From positions 6,696,001 to 6,760,000 of the forward strand of contig NZ_CP052860.1 in the NCBI RefSeq assembly GCF_012935715.1: a DNA stretch of 64,000 nt, given 5' to 3'. This stretch comes from Pseudomonas sp. ADAK13. GTDB lineage: Bacteria > Pseudomonadota > Gammaproteobacteria > Pseudomonadales > Pseudomonadaceae. The notes below the pieces were generated by a model that saw only the letters and a list, made by a program, of their open reading frames with translations, did no database searches and was not told the DNA's origin. Positions 7,419 to 15,290 of the stretch are shown here, in pieces (position 1 is the first letter of the stretch; every line of letters begins with the position of its first letter). Made by a program: the position numbers and the translations under genes.

Positions 7419-8915
7419 ATGAGCCAGGCCGTCCTCGCCAAAGAAACCAACCGCCGCCAACTGCAGCAGATCATCTCCGGCTTGTCCGATGGAGTGATTC
7501 TTGCCGAGGTCGACCAAACCATCCTGTGGGCCAACGAAGCCGCGCTGCTGATGCACGGCGTGGAGAAAGTTGAAGAGCTGGGTGCCAATACCCAGGAATA
7601 CGCCGCCCGCTTTGCTTTGCGTTATCGCAACAACCACCCGCTGGTGCTGGAGAACTACCCGCTGAGCCGGGTGGCGGACGGTGAAGAATTCAGCGACGTG
7701 GTGGTGGAAGTCACCCCCACCGGCGACGAGGAAAAAACCTGGGTGCACCGCCTGCGCAGCCTGGTACTCACCGACGCATCCGGCGAGCCGGAGTTGCTGG
7801 TGCTGATCCTGAGCGACGCCACCGAATGGGCCAGCGCCGAACAACGCTTCGAAAAAACCTTCAATGCCAACCCGGCCCCGGCAGTGATCTGCCGCTTGAG
7901 CGACCTGCGCTATATCAAGGTCAACCAGGGCTTTCTGGAGATGACCGGCTACAGCCGTGACCAGGTAATCGGCCGTTCGGTGTACGAACTGGACGTGTTG
8001 GAGCAGGCCGAAAACAAGGACCTTGCCGTCAAGCGCCTGGGCGAAGGTTCGACCATCCCGCAGATGCAAGCCGAACTGAAACTGCCCGAAGGCGGCAGCA
8101 AACTGGTGATCGTGGCCGGCCAGCCGCTGGACATGAACGAGGAAGACTGCATGCTGTTTTCCTTCACCGACCTTGAGCCCCGCCGCAAGGCCGAAACTGC
8201 CCTGCGCCAGAGTGAGGAACGCTTTGCCAAGTCATTCCGGCTGACGCCCGTGCCGACCCTGGTGTGCAACGCGGCCAACCGGCAGGTGGTGGACATCAAC
8301 GAAGCCTTCATGAACATCACCGGCTATATCAGTGAAGAACTGATCGGTAAATCCATCGAAGACATCGACTTTATCGACAGCCCCCAGGCGAGTACGCAAC
8401 TGTTCACCACCCTGGAGAAGGCCGGCAACCTCGACGGCCTCGACCTGAAGATCCGCAAGAAAGGCAGCGAGGTGATCGACTGCGTGCTGTCTGCCGACAC
8501 GGTCAGCATTCAGGACGTACCCTGCTACCTGCTGGTGCTGATGAACATCACCGAGCGCAAACGCTCCGAGCTGGAACTGGTGGCGGCGATCGAGGAAGTG
8601 ATGCAGGACGCCTCGTGGTTCAGCCAGACGCTGATTGAAAAACTGGCCAACGCCAAGAGCGTCAACAGCCCCAACGTGCCGAACATTTCCTTTACCGACC
8701 TCACCGCCCGGGAGCGCGATGTACTGGGCCTGATTTGCGAAGGCCTGGCCGACAAGGAGATCGCCTCGCGCCTGAAACTGGCGCCCAACACCGTGCGTAA
8801 CCATGTGGCCACGGTGTACTCAAAACTGGGGGTGCACAGCCGTAGTGCAGCCATCGTCTGGGCCCGTGAGCGCGGGCTGTTTGCTGGCGAATTGCGGGTT
8901 AAAAAAACGAAATAG
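7419..8915 (+). CDS. Triple-PAS LuxR-type transcriptional regulator
   Basis: A 498-residue regulator. Three PAS domains are visible at about residues 10-125 (GLSDGVILAEVDQTILWANEAAL), 135-255 (NPAPAVICRL then VNQGFLEMTGYSRDQVIG) and 265-390 (PVPTLVCNAANRQVVDINEAFMNITGYISEELIG), the last ending in ITERKRSE. A LuxR/GerE helix-turn-helix follows at about 430-490 (LTARERDVLGLICEGLADKEIASRLKLAPNTVRNHV, YSKLGVHSRSAA). The ATG at 7419 has GGAG 5 nt upstream; frame extension to 7299 merely reads through the REP repeat. The lack of kinase or receiver domains suggests direct sensing by PAS followed by DNA binding. It sits between two genes carrying the same 36-bp element, so it is the prime candidate to bind it. 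Confidence 0.88.
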   Translation: MSQAVLAKETNRRQLQQIISGLSDGVILAEVDQTILWANEAALLMHGVEKVEELGANTQEYAARFALRYRNNHPLVLENYPLSRVADGEEFSDVVVEVTPTGDEEKTWVHRLRSLVLTDASGEPELLVLILSDATEWASAEQRFEKTFNANPAPAVICRLSDLRYIKVNQGFLEMTGYSRDQVIGRSVYELDVLEQAENKDLAVKRLGEGSTIPQMQAELKLPEGGSKLVIVAGQPLDMNEEDCMLFSFTDLEPRRKAETALRQSEERFAKSFRLTPVPTLVCNAANRQVVDINEAFMNITGYISEELIGKSIEDIDFIDSPQASTQLFTTLEKAGNLDGLDLKIRKKGSEVIDCVLSADTVSIQDVPCYLLVLMNITERKRSELELVAAIEEVMQDASWFSQTLIEKLANAKSVNSPNVPNISFTDLTARERDVLGLICEGLADKEIASRLKLAPNTVRNHVATVYSKLGVHSRSAAIVWARERGLFAGELRVKKTK

Positions 8916-8916
8916 A

Positions 8917-8970
8917 GTGCAAATGCACTAGTGCGACCGGTGCAAATTCGCCTTATTGCACGGGGGTGCA
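8917..8970 (+). promoter_or_regulatory. GTGC-box elements upstream of csbD
   Basis: 8917-8952 is the second copy of the 36-bp element, starting GTGCAAATGCAC and including the perfect palindrome GCACTAGTGC and then GTGCAAATTCGCC. Immediately after it, 8957-8970 reads TGCAC-GGGG-GTGCA, another inverted repeat of the same half-site. So four or more GTGCA/TGCAC half-sites are packed into 54 bp, ending 77 bp before the csbD start. The element begins directly after the stop of the LuxR-type gene. Confidence 0.6.
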
Positions 8971-9047
8971 CTGCTTAACCTTGAAGGGTGGGCACAGGGC
9001 TTTGGGTCCTGTGCTGTTGAGATGTCATGCCCTTTAAGGAATCCATC

Positions 9048-9299
9048 ATGAAAAGCGAACAAGTCAAAGGTGCCGTCGAGAAAGTGGCCGGCAAGGCTCA
9101 AGGTTTTTTGGGTGATCTGACCGGTGACGAACAGCTCCAGGCCGAAGGTGTGGCCCGTCAGGCCGCTGGCCAGTTGCAGCAAACCTACGGTGACGCGCTG
9201 GACACCGTCGGCGACTTTGCCAAGCAAAAACCCCTGGCGACGGTTGCGATTGTCGCCGGTGTCGGCCTGCTGCTGGGCCTGTTGCTGCGTCGTCGCTGA
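9048..9299 (+). CDS. CsbD family small stress protein with membrane tail
   Basis: An 83-residue protein. Residues 1-60 are a CsbD-like helical domain (KGAVEKVAGKAQGFLGDLTGDEQLQAEGVARQAAGQLQQ). It continues into a C-terminal glycine-rich hydrophobic segment (VAIVAGVGLLLGLLLRRR) that should anchor it to a membrane, the arrangement also seen in ElaB/YqjD-like proteins. The ATG at 9048 has AAGGA 7 nt upstream; an in-frame ATG at 9027 is less likely. CsbD-like genes are commonly induced by general or osmotic stress. It is followed 11 nt later by the DUF1652 gene, so the two form an operon driven by the GTGC-box region. Confidence 0.82.
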   Translation: MKSEQVKGAVEKVAGKAQGFLGDLTGDEQLQAEGVARQAAGQLQQTYGDALDTVGDFAKQKPLATVAIVAGVGLLLGLLLRRR

Positions 9300-9310
9300 G
9301 GAGAGCCCAA

Positions 9311-9580
9311 ATGTTTACGCTCTCCCAACTGCGCAACTGCATCGAAGAGGCGCTGTCGCCCCTGACCTGCGAGTTCACCCTGTGCCGTGACGCCTCGTTG
9401 ACCCTCAAGGTCTTCGATGCCGAAAGTGGCCGGGTAGACCTGGTGGTCACCGGGATCAGCGTCAACAAGCTGCAGACCCCGCAGGAAGTGGAAAAAATGG
9501 TCGACGAGTTGCGCTACGAACTGCAGAGCAACACGGTCGGCAAAGTCACTCTGGATGATCTGCCACTGCGCCCACTGTAG
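9311..9580 (+). CDS. DUF1652 family protein
   Basis: An 89-residue protein matching the Pseudomonas-restricted DUF1652 family: MFTLSQLRNCIEEALSP, a central LVVTGI strand and a C-terminal helix QEVEKMVDELRYEL. There is no signal peptide or membrane segment, so it is cytoplasmic and of unknown function. It lies 11 nt behind csbD with GAGGAGAG as ribosome-binding site, and its stop codon lies inside the terminator-like hairpin that follows. Confidence 0.82.
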   Translation: MFTLSQLRNCIEEALSPLTCEFTLCRDASLTLKVFDAESGRVDLVVTGISVNKLQTPQEVEKMVDELRYELQSNTVGKVTLDDLPLRPL

Positions 9581-9603
9581 GAGCGAGCTTGCTCGCTTCT
9601 ACA
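9576..9603. terminator. Hairpin between convergent genes
   Basis: TGTAGGAGCGAGC-TT-GCTCGCTTCTACA forms a 13-bp stem with one G-T wobble; it overlaps the DUF1652 stop codon (9578-9580) and ends upstream of the convergent MFS gene end (9599). There is no strong T-run, so it may be a lone REP half-unit that doubles as a transcription or mRNA-stability hairpin. Confidence 0.5.
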
Positions 9604-10789
9604 CTGAACGCGCCTTCAACGACGCCCCGATAAAATAGAACACCCCTCCCCCGACAATAAACGCTGCCAACATGTAGAACATGTAGTGGGCCGGCAGGCT
9701 GGCCAGCACCAGCCCGCACAACACCGGCCCCAGGGCAGCGCCGAGGTTGGAGAGGTTTTGTGCGCCGTAGTACATGCCGCGCAGGTGGTCCGGGGCGATG
9801 CGGTCGATAAACATGTATTCGGCGGGAAACACCACGATTTCGCCCACGGTGAAAATCGCCATCGCCAGGATCCACCACCACACGTTGCTCGCCAGGGCAA
9901 AGCCAATCACCCCCAGCATGAACATGCCCAGGCCGAAGATCAGCCACTGGCTCAGGTAGCGGTGGGAAATGCGTCGGCCAATCGCGTATTGCAGGGCGAT
10001 CACCAACACGGCGTTGGTGGTCAGGACCGCGCTGATGATGGTGTAGGTGTACTCGGCGGTGGTGGTGGTCACCAGGTACTGCGAGAGGTACGCGGTGAAC
10101 TGGCCGAACACCACGGCACTGAGCAAGCCGCCGATGGTGAAGCACACCAGCCGGTGATCCCGCAGCAATACGCGGCCCACGGCGAGGAACGACACCGGTT
10201 TTTGCGTGGTGTCGACGGTGGCCAGGGTGCGGTCGCCCCAGCGCCAATACAGCAGGAAAAACCCGAGGCCCAGAGCGGCCGATAGAATAAACGGCAAGCT
10301 GATATCGAGCTTGGCCACCATCGCGCCAAAAAACGGCCCTACGGCGTAACCGATATTGGTCAGGGTGTACTTGATGGAAAACGCTTCGCTGCGCTCCTCT
10401 TCCGGCAGCAGGCTGGCAAACCCGGACTTGATCGCGATGTCGATCACCGCATACGCCAGGTTGATCAGGATCAGGCAGCTGTAGAACGTCCAGATTTCCC
10501 GGGCCAGCACCGTGCCGACAAACCCCAGCGCAAACACCACGCTCAGACTGAGCAACAGCCGATAACTGTTGATGCGGTCTACCAGGAAGCCACCGTACAC
10601 ACTGAGCAGCGAACCGAGGATCAGCGAGCTGCCGATCACCAGGCCGACCTGGCTGATGTCCAGGGCAAAGTGGTTGGTGAGGTAGATGACCAGGTACGGA
10701 AACGTGATGGCCTTGGCCAGGGTGAGGATCAGCGTGGCCGACAACAGCAGGTTCACGGTACGCGGGTAATTTCTTATTGTGGCAAGCAT
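9599..10789 (-). CDS. MFS transporter
   Basis: A 396-residue major facilitator with about 12 predicted helices. The N-terminal half has 'GSLLSVYGGFLVDRINSYRLLL' in the position of the loop 2-3 MFS motif, although the usual GxLaDrxGrr is altered to GGFLVDRINSYR. The C-terminal half keeps 'FPAEYMFIDRIAPDHLRGMYYGAQNLSNLGAALGP', which resembles MdtH/YdeE-type drug efflux proteins. The substrate is unknown; export of a small molecule is most likely. No regulator is adjacent. Confidence 0.85.
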   Translation of the reverse strand: MLATIRNYPRTVNLLLSATLILTLAKAITFPYLVIYLTNHFALDISQVGLVIGSSLILGSLLSVYGGFLVDRINSYRLLLSLSVVFALGFVGTVLAREIWTFYSCLILINLAYAVIDIAIKSGFASLLPEEERSEAFSIKYTLTNIGYAVGPFFGAMVAKLDISLPFILSAALGLGFFLLYWRWGDRTLATVDTTQKPVSFLAVGRVLLRDHRLVCFTIGGLLSAVVFGQFTAYLSQYLVTTTTAEYTYTIISAVLTTNAVLVIALQYAIGRRISHRYLSQWLIFGLGMFMLGVIGFALASNVWWWILAMAIFTVGEIVVFPAEYMFIDRIAPDHLRGMYYGAQNLSNLGAALGPVLCGLVLASLPAHYMFYMLAAFIVGGGVFYFIGASLKARSV

Positions 10790-10903
10790 CCTGCTCTCAT
10801 TCTGATCAAGGTAAAGGGGCCATTGCAGCCCGCAAGCGGATCTACCTTAACGCAAAACAACCGGCAAAAAATGCTGATTTATGCATTTATGCAAAAATCA
10901 AAT

Positions 10904-10939
10904 GCAGCGGGATGAGCACGGGATCGCTCATCCCGCTGC
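10904..10939 (-). terminator. Intrinsic terminator after the RcnB-like gene
   Basis: GCAGCGGGATGAGC and GCTCATCCCGCTGC form a perfect 14-bp stem with an 8-nt loop. On the minus strand the stem is followed by a T-rich stretch (ATTTGATTTTT). It lies 6 nt beyond the stop of the gene at 10945-11253. Confidence 0.7.
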
Positions 10940-10944
10940 CGGGG

Positions 10945-11253
10945 TCATTTTTTAACGGGCGTGATGTCGAGAATCGTGCCATTGGTGGTTTTGAGCAACA
11001 CGTACTTGTCGTTCACACGGGCCCACTGGCTGTCTTCTTCCGGCTGCTTCAGGCCATGTTTTTTCCAGTCGGCGATGGCGGATTCCTTGCGCATCAGGAT
11101 GTCCGGCGCGCGGTCGCCGGTCTTGAGGTCGCGGGTATTGATGTTTGAAGGCTGCACGGTTTTTTGCGGGGTATCAGCGGCCTGGACGGTGAAGCTCGCG
11201 GCGCACAGGCTCGCGGCAACCAGCAGGCAGGCAACAAGGGACTTGGACTTCAT
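10945..11253 (-). CDS. RcnB-like periplasmic protein
   Basis: A 102-residue exported protein: signal peptide MKSKSLVACLLVAASLCAASFTVQA, then a short domain with 'GDRAPDILMRKESAIADWKKHGLKQPEEDSQWARVNDKYVLLKTTNGTILDI', the pattern of the RcnB/YohN family (nickel-cobalt homeostasis in E. coli). The start at 11253 has AAGGAAG 8 nt upstream. No metal transporter is nearby, and many pseudomonads carry several such paralogs, so a role in metal homeostasis is uncertain. Confidence 0.72.
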   Translation of the reverse strand: MKSKSLVACLLVAASLCAASFTVQAADTPQKTVQPSNINTRDLKTGDRAPDILMRKESAIADWKKHGLKQPEEDSQWARVNDKYVLLKTTNGTILDITPVKK

Positions 11254-11413
11254 GGGCACTTCCTTCAATGAATGACGCGTAAAGATTCCGACCGCAGCCG
11301 CGGGGAATCATTCAGCGCAGTGATGGAAGCGGCAGATGGATGGACAGCCAGCGACCGGGCCGACGATTAATCAGATAAGATTGGTTCTTTTTTCCAGCTG
11401 CCCAGGACGTCCA

Positions 11414-11764
11414 ATGACTGGTACCCACGTCATCATCATTTTCGTGACCGTTGTCACCTTGCTCGCGCTGTACGTGTTCGGCACCTACCGGGAACTGGTG
11501 GCGCTGCTCGATCGTTGCAAAAAAGCCTTCGGCCAATTCAAGGACGCCGAGCAACAATTGGCGGCGGCTCAAAGCGCCCCGTCACCCGGCGCGGAAATCG
11601 CCGGCCTGGAAAGCCGTGTCGCGTTCACCCGCCAGCTGTTCCACGACTCGGTCAACAACTACAACACCTACAAGCACAAGTCGCCGACGTCGGTAGTGGC
11701 GGAACTGCTGGGGCATCGTGACGATGCGAGCCTGTCGGGGTTTGAGGTCAAGCGTACGGTCTGA
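11414..11764 (+). CDS. Short LemA-like membrane-anchored protein
   Basis: A 116-residue protein with one N-terminal membrane helix (VIIIFVTVVTLLALYVF). A coiled-coil region follows (TYRELVALLDRCKKAFGQFKDAEQQL), then 'LESRVAFTRQLFHDSVNNYNTYKHKSPTSVVAELLG'. The two ends look like the first and last helices of LemA proteins (YN.LV.L...VK.A.. and ..R.AYND.V..YN...). The central ~70 residues of a normal ~190-residue LemA are absent. The start at 11414 was chosen because the anchor begins there. It is probably a reduced LemA-family member rather than a broken gene, since the frame is clean. Confidence 0.65.
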   Translation: MTGTHVIIIFVTVVTLLALYVFGTYRELVALLDRCKKAFGQFKDAEQQLAAAQSAPSPGAEIAGLESRVAFTRQLFHDSVNNYNTYKHKSPTSVVAELLGHRDDASLSGFEVKRTV

Positions 11765-11776
11765 ACCTGCCGACGC

Positions 11777-12154
11777 CTACACAGGTGCACGCTGACGCGT
11801 CGGCGTGCCCTGATGAAACACCATCTGCCACTGCCCGCCGCTCTCGCGCCACACCGAACTGCGCAACGACTCCCCTGCCGCATTGGCCTCCGTCGCCGCC
11901 CGTTGGCAACGATAGGTCACCAGCGCCACGCCTTCGGCCAGTATCTTCAACGCAAAGTCACCGATGCTACGGGCTGAAAACACCTCATCCTGTAGCCCCT
12001 CGATCACCTCGGCCTTGCTGCCCCACACATTGCCGCTGGCACCAAATTCCACGAAATCATCCGCCAGCAACACCGACAACCGCGCGGCATCCGCACGGGT
12101 GGTGCATTGATGCAGCTCTTGTTCAAGGCTGCGTAAATGCTCCGACAACTCCAT
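11777..12154 (-). CDS. NTF2-like (DUF4440-type) protein
   Basis: A 125-residue protein with the cone-shaped NTF2/SnoaL-like pattern: LEQELHQCTTRADAARLSVLLADDFVEFGASGNVWGSKAEVIEGL, then strands with 'VALVTYRCQR', and a terminal 'SGGQWQMVFHQGTP'. Such proteins bind small ligands or act as isomerase-like enzymes; no specific role can be assigned. GGAGG lies 8 nt before the ATG at 12154, which is why that start is preferred over ATGs at 12160 and 12169. It is divergent from the XRE-cupin regulator, with an AT-rich region of repeated ATGAAATT-like motifs between them. Confidence 0.75.
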   Translation of the reverse strand: MELSEHLRSLEQELHQCTTRADAARLSVLLADDFVEFGASGNVWGSKAEVIEGLQDEVFSARSIGDFALKILAEGVALVTYRCQRAATEANAAGESLRSSVWRESGGQWQMVFHQGTPTRQRAPV

Positions 12155-12167
12155 ACCCATTGCCTCC

Positions 12168-12215
12168 ATGAAATTAATCCTGTAATTTTTCATGAAATTT
12201 CTTGATAAGAATTTC
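12168..12215. promoter_or_regulatory. Repeated ATGAAATT motifs, candidate XRE operator
   Basis: The divergent promoter region contains ATGAAATT (12168), AATTTTTCAT (12184-12193), ATGAAATTTC (12192-12201) and GAATTTC (12209-12215). GAAATTTCTTGATAAGAATTTC at 12194-12215 is a near-palindrome. The stretch is far more AT-rich than its surroundings. Autoregulation by the adjacent XRE-cupin protein is the simplest reading. Confidence 0.45.
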
Positions 12216-12226
12216 ACGAAACGCCC

Positions 12227-12784
12227 ATGGACAAGCAAGAAGAACTCGACGCCCTGGCGATCCTGATCCACGACCTGCGCAAGCACAAGAAGCTTACCCT
12301 GGCGCAACTCGCGCAAAAGATCGAGCGCTCCGTAGGTTTCCTGTCCCAGGTTGAACGCGGCCTGTCGCGCCCCACCGTGGCCGACTTGACTGCCATCAGC
12401 CACGCCCTCGGTGTGCCTACCACCTATTTCTACAGCCTGTCCAAACCCAAGGCGGTGGACTGGGTCACGCGCCCCAATGAGCGGCGCACGGTGTATTACG
12501 CCAATGGCATCACCGACATCCTAGTGTCGCCCACCATGCACGGCGCGTTCTCGATCCTCGACAGCCTGCTGGCCCCCGGTGCCAACAGTGGCGAACAGAC
12601 CATGAGTGACCGCGCCGAACAGGCCGGCTACGTGCTGGAGGGCGAGTTGACGCTGTGGGTCGAGGGCGAGGCTGACTCCGTCACCCTGGGCCCCGGCGAC
12701 AGCTTCCACCTGGCCAGTTTTGCCCACTGCCGCTACGGCAACCTGACCGACCTGCCGGCCCGCGTGCTGTGGGTCTACAACTAG
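12227..12784 (+). CDS. XRE-cupin transcriptional regulator (PuuR/PauR-like)
   Basis: A 185-residue regulator. An XRE helix-turn-helix is at about residues 13-67 (LRKHKKLTLAQLAQKIERSVGFLSQVERGLSRPTVADLTAISHALGV). A cupin sensor is at about 110-183 (GEQTMSDRAEQAGYVLEGELTLWVEGE, GPGDSFHLASFAHCRYGN). This is the layout of PuuR in E. coli and PauR in Pseudomonas, repressors of polyamine catabolism. It lies 11 nt upstream of the glutamine synthetase-like gene, which supports a polyamine or amine role. No strong ribosome-binding site precedes the ATG. Confidence 0.85.
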   Translation: MDKQEELDALAILIHDLRKHKKLTLAQLAQKIERSVGFLSQVERGLSRPTVADLTAISHALGVPTTYFYSLSKPKAVDWVTRPNERRTVYYANGITDILVSPTMHGAFSILDSLLAPGANSGEQTMSDRAEQAGYVLEGELTLWVEGEADSVTLGPGDSFHLASFAHCRYGNLTDLPARVLWVYN

Positions 12785-12795
12785 GAGCAACACCC

Positions 12796-14142
12796 GTGAA
12801 AAGCCAATCCTCCACGCTGCTGGCCGAAGTCCGGACCTTTCGCCAGAACCACCCCGATGTGCGCTATGTCGACCTGATTGCCCTGGACATTCCCGGGCAC
12901 TTCTACGGCAAGCGCTACCCGGTGGACATGCTGGAAAAGGTCGCCGCCGGCAGCCCCTTGAAGCTGCCGCAAAACGCCGTGTTGCTGGGTGCCCAGGGCG
13001 GCCTGTTCAAGATCGGCGACTACTGCTTTCACGACGGTGACCCGGACGCCAACCGCCGCCTGGTGCCCGGCACCCTCAAGCCGGTGAGCTGGGAAGCGCA
13101 GCCCCTGGGGCAGATGCTGATCACCTCCGACGGCACCGAAGCGCCGATTGAATTCGAACCCCGTGAAGTGCTGGCCCAGGTGCTGGAACGCCTGCAGCGC
13201 AAAGGCATTCACCCGGTGGTGGCGTTTGAGCTGGAGTTCTACCTGTTCGACAAAAAGCTCAGCGACGGCCTGCCGCAATTTGCCCGCGACCCGCTGAGCG
13301 ATGACGCCGACGACCAGCCCAACCTGCACATCGAGCGGCTGTCGCGCTTCGCGCCGGTGCTGGATGACATGGTCGAAACCGCCAAGGCCCAGGGCATCGA
13401 CATCACGGTGATCACTGCCGAGCTGGGCCCCGGCCAGTTCGAAATCAATTTCGGTCACCTGGAAGACGGCCTGCGCGCCGCCGACTGGGCCGCCCTGTTC
13501 TGCCGCAGCACGCGTGGCGTGGCCCTAAAGCACGGTTACCGCGCCAGCTTCATGGCCAAGCCTTACCTGCAACACCCCGGCAGCGGCATGCACGTGCACG
13601 TCAGCCTGTACGACGCGGCGGGCAACAACCTGCTGGCGGCCCACCAGCAGCAACCGTTGCGTCACGCGGTGGCCGGCTGCCTGGAGCTGCTGCCCCATTG
13701 CATGCCGATTTTCTCGCCCAACCACAACGCCTTCCGCCGCCTGGGCGGCACGGTGAACGCGGCGACCCGCGCCTGCTGGGGCTTTGAGGATCGCGACGCG
13801 TGCGTGCGAATCCCGGAATCGGACCCGCGCAACCTGCGCATCGAACACCGCCTGGCGAGTGCCGATGCCAATCCGTATCTGGTGTTGGCCGCGATTCTGG
13901 TGGGGCTTGAGCATGGCCTTGAAGCGGCCAAAGAACCTATCGCACCGCTGAACGACGACCGCAACAGCGGCGCGGATTTCCCCCTGGAAATGCTCGAAGC
14001 CGTGCGCGCCATGCAGCATCAGCCAACGTTGCGAGAAGGCCTGGGCGCAGAGTTTGTCGACGTGTATTGCGAAAACAAACGCCAGGACCATTTGGCGTTC
14101 CAGCAGGAGATTCATGCGCGGGAATATCGCTGGTATCTGTAG
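12796..14142 (+). CDS. Glutamine synthetase family protein (gamma-glutamylpolyamine synthetase type)
   Basis: A 448-residue type I glutamine synthetase-like ligase. The N-terminal beta-grasp region is about residues 1-110. The catalytic region contains 'VAFELEFYLFDKK' (metal-binding glutamates), 'AELGPGQFEINFGH', 'ASFMAKPYLQHPGSGMHVHVSL', 'FSPNHNAFRRL' and 'RIEHRLASADANPYL'. The PuuA/PauA group glutamylates putrescine or related amines as the first step of their degradation. The upstream PuuR-like regulator is consistent with this. The start is GTG at 12796 with AGGAG 8-12 nt upstream; the frame continues upstream only through the regulator gene. Confidence 0.85.
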   Translation: MKSQSSTLLAEVRTFRQNHPDVRYVDLIALDIPGHFYGKRYPVDMLEKVAAGSPLKLPQNAVLLGAQGGLFKIGDYCFHDGDPDANRRLVPGTLKPVSWEAQPLGQMLITSDGTEAPIEFEPREVLAQVLERLQRKGIHPVVAFELEFYLFDKKLSDGLPQFARDPLSDDADDQPNLHIERLSRFAPVLDDMVETAKAQGIDITVITAELGPGQFEINFGHLEDGLRAADWAALFCRSTRGVALKHGYRASFMAKPYLQHPGSGMHVHVSLYDAAGNNLLAAHQQQPLRHAVAGCLELLPHCMPIFSPNHNAFRRLGGTVNAATRACWGFEDRDACVRIPESDPRNLRIEHRLASADANPYLVLAAILVGLEHGLEAAKEPIAPLNDDRNSGADFPLEMLEAVRAMQHQPTLREGLGAEFVDVYCENKRQDHLAFQQEIHAREYRWYL

Positions 14143-14192
14143 ACGCTGATGGTTAGCCTCATGGGCATCTCTGGCTACCCGCGGACTTGCCC

Positions 14193-15290
14193 ATGACCGA
14201 CCAAAGCGCCCCGGCCCTGAAGGAAATCTTCAACGCCGAACGCCTGCAACACATCGCCACCGAAATGACCGCGGTGTACCCGGCGTTCGACGCCAAGGGT
14301 TTCCTCAAGCACGCCAAGGCCGGGTTGGCGGACCTGTCGGTGATGCAGCGCATGGCTCGGGTCAGCGAAAGCCTGCACGCCGTGATCCCGCTGGATTACC
14401 CCCAGACGCTGAAGTTGCTGTATGCCCTGGCACCCCGGCTGAACAGCGCCTTTGTCAGCCTGTTCCTGCCCCACTACGTTGCCAGCTACGGCGGCGAAGA
14501 CTTCAAGCGCTCCATGGCCGCGCTCAAGTACTTCACCACCTTCGGCTCTGCCGAGTTTGCCGTGCGGCATTTTCTGCAGCGGGATTTCAAGCGCACCCTG
14601 GCGGTGATGCAAGGGTGGTCGCTGGATGACAACGAGCACGTACGCCGCCTCGCCAGCGAAGGCTCACGGCCACGGTTGCCCTGGTCATTTCGCCTGGCCA
14701 GCGTGCAGGCCGACCCGAGCCTGTGCGCGTCGATCCTCGACAACCTCAAGGCCGACACCAGCCTGTACGTGCGCAAGTCGGTGGCCAACCACCTCAACGA
14801 CATCACCAAGGACCACCCGGATTGGGTACTGAGCCTGATCGAAGGCTGGTCCCTGGAGAATCCCCACACCGCGTGGATCGCCCGTCACGCGCTGCGCAGC
14901 CTGATCAAGCAAGGCAATACCCGGGCGCTGACAATCATGGGGGCGGGAGCCAGGGCCGAGGTGAAGATCCATCAGCTCAAGGTCGAGCCTGCGGTGATTA
15001 GCCTCGGGGAGCGGATCAACCTGTCTTTCAGTCTGGAATCCACGGCCGACACGTCGCAGAAACTGGTGGTCGACTACGCCATCGACTACGTAAAAAGCGC
15101 CGGTCACAGCGCGTCGAAAGTGTTCAAACTCAAGGCGTTTACCCTCGGCGCGGGTGAACATCACTCGATTAGCCGTGGCCAACATATCCGTGAACTGACC
15201 ACGCGCAAGCACTATCCCGGCAAGCACGCGGTGCACGTGTTGGTGAATGGGGAGCGGTTGGGCAGTGTCGAGTTTGAACTCGCCAAATAA
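14193..15290 (+). CDS. alkC: DNA alkylation repair glycosylase AlkC-like
   Basis: A 365-residue protein. Residues ~1-255 are a helical HEAT-like array (FKRSMAALKYFTTFGSAEFAVRHFLQRDFKRTLAVMQGWSLDDNEHVRRLASEGSRPRLPW). It includes the repeated 'YVRKSVANHLNDITKDHPDWVLSLIEGW' unit and 'TAWIARHALRSLIKQGN' of the AlkC/AlkD superfamily. Residues ~265-365 form a beta-rich C-terminal domain (LSFSLESTADTSQKLVVDYAIDYVK...SISRGQHIRELTTRKHYPGKHAVHVLVNGE), which matches the immunoglobulin-like domain of AlkC. AlkC proteins excise 3-methyladenine and 3-methylcytosine without flipping the base. The ATG at 14193 is used. It stands behind the glutamine synthetase-like gene but is probably a separate unit. Confidence 0.85.
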   Translation: MTDQSAPALKEIFNAERLQHIATEMTAVYPAFDAKGFLKHAKAGLADLSVMQRMARVSESLHAVIPLDYPQTLKLLYALAPRLNSAFVSLFLPHYVASYGGEDFKRSMAALKYFTTFGSAEFAVRHFLQRDFKRTLAVMQGWSLDDNEHVRRLASEGSRPRLPWSFRLASVQADPSLCASILDNLKADTSLYVRKSVANHLNDITKDHPDWVLSLIEGWSLENPHTAWIARHALRSLIKQGNTRALTIMGAGARAEVKIHQLKVEPAVISLGERINLSFSLESTADTSQKLVVDYAIDYVKSAGHSASKVFKLKAFTLGAGEHHSISRGQHIRELTTRKHYPGKHAVHVLVNGERLGSVEFELAK

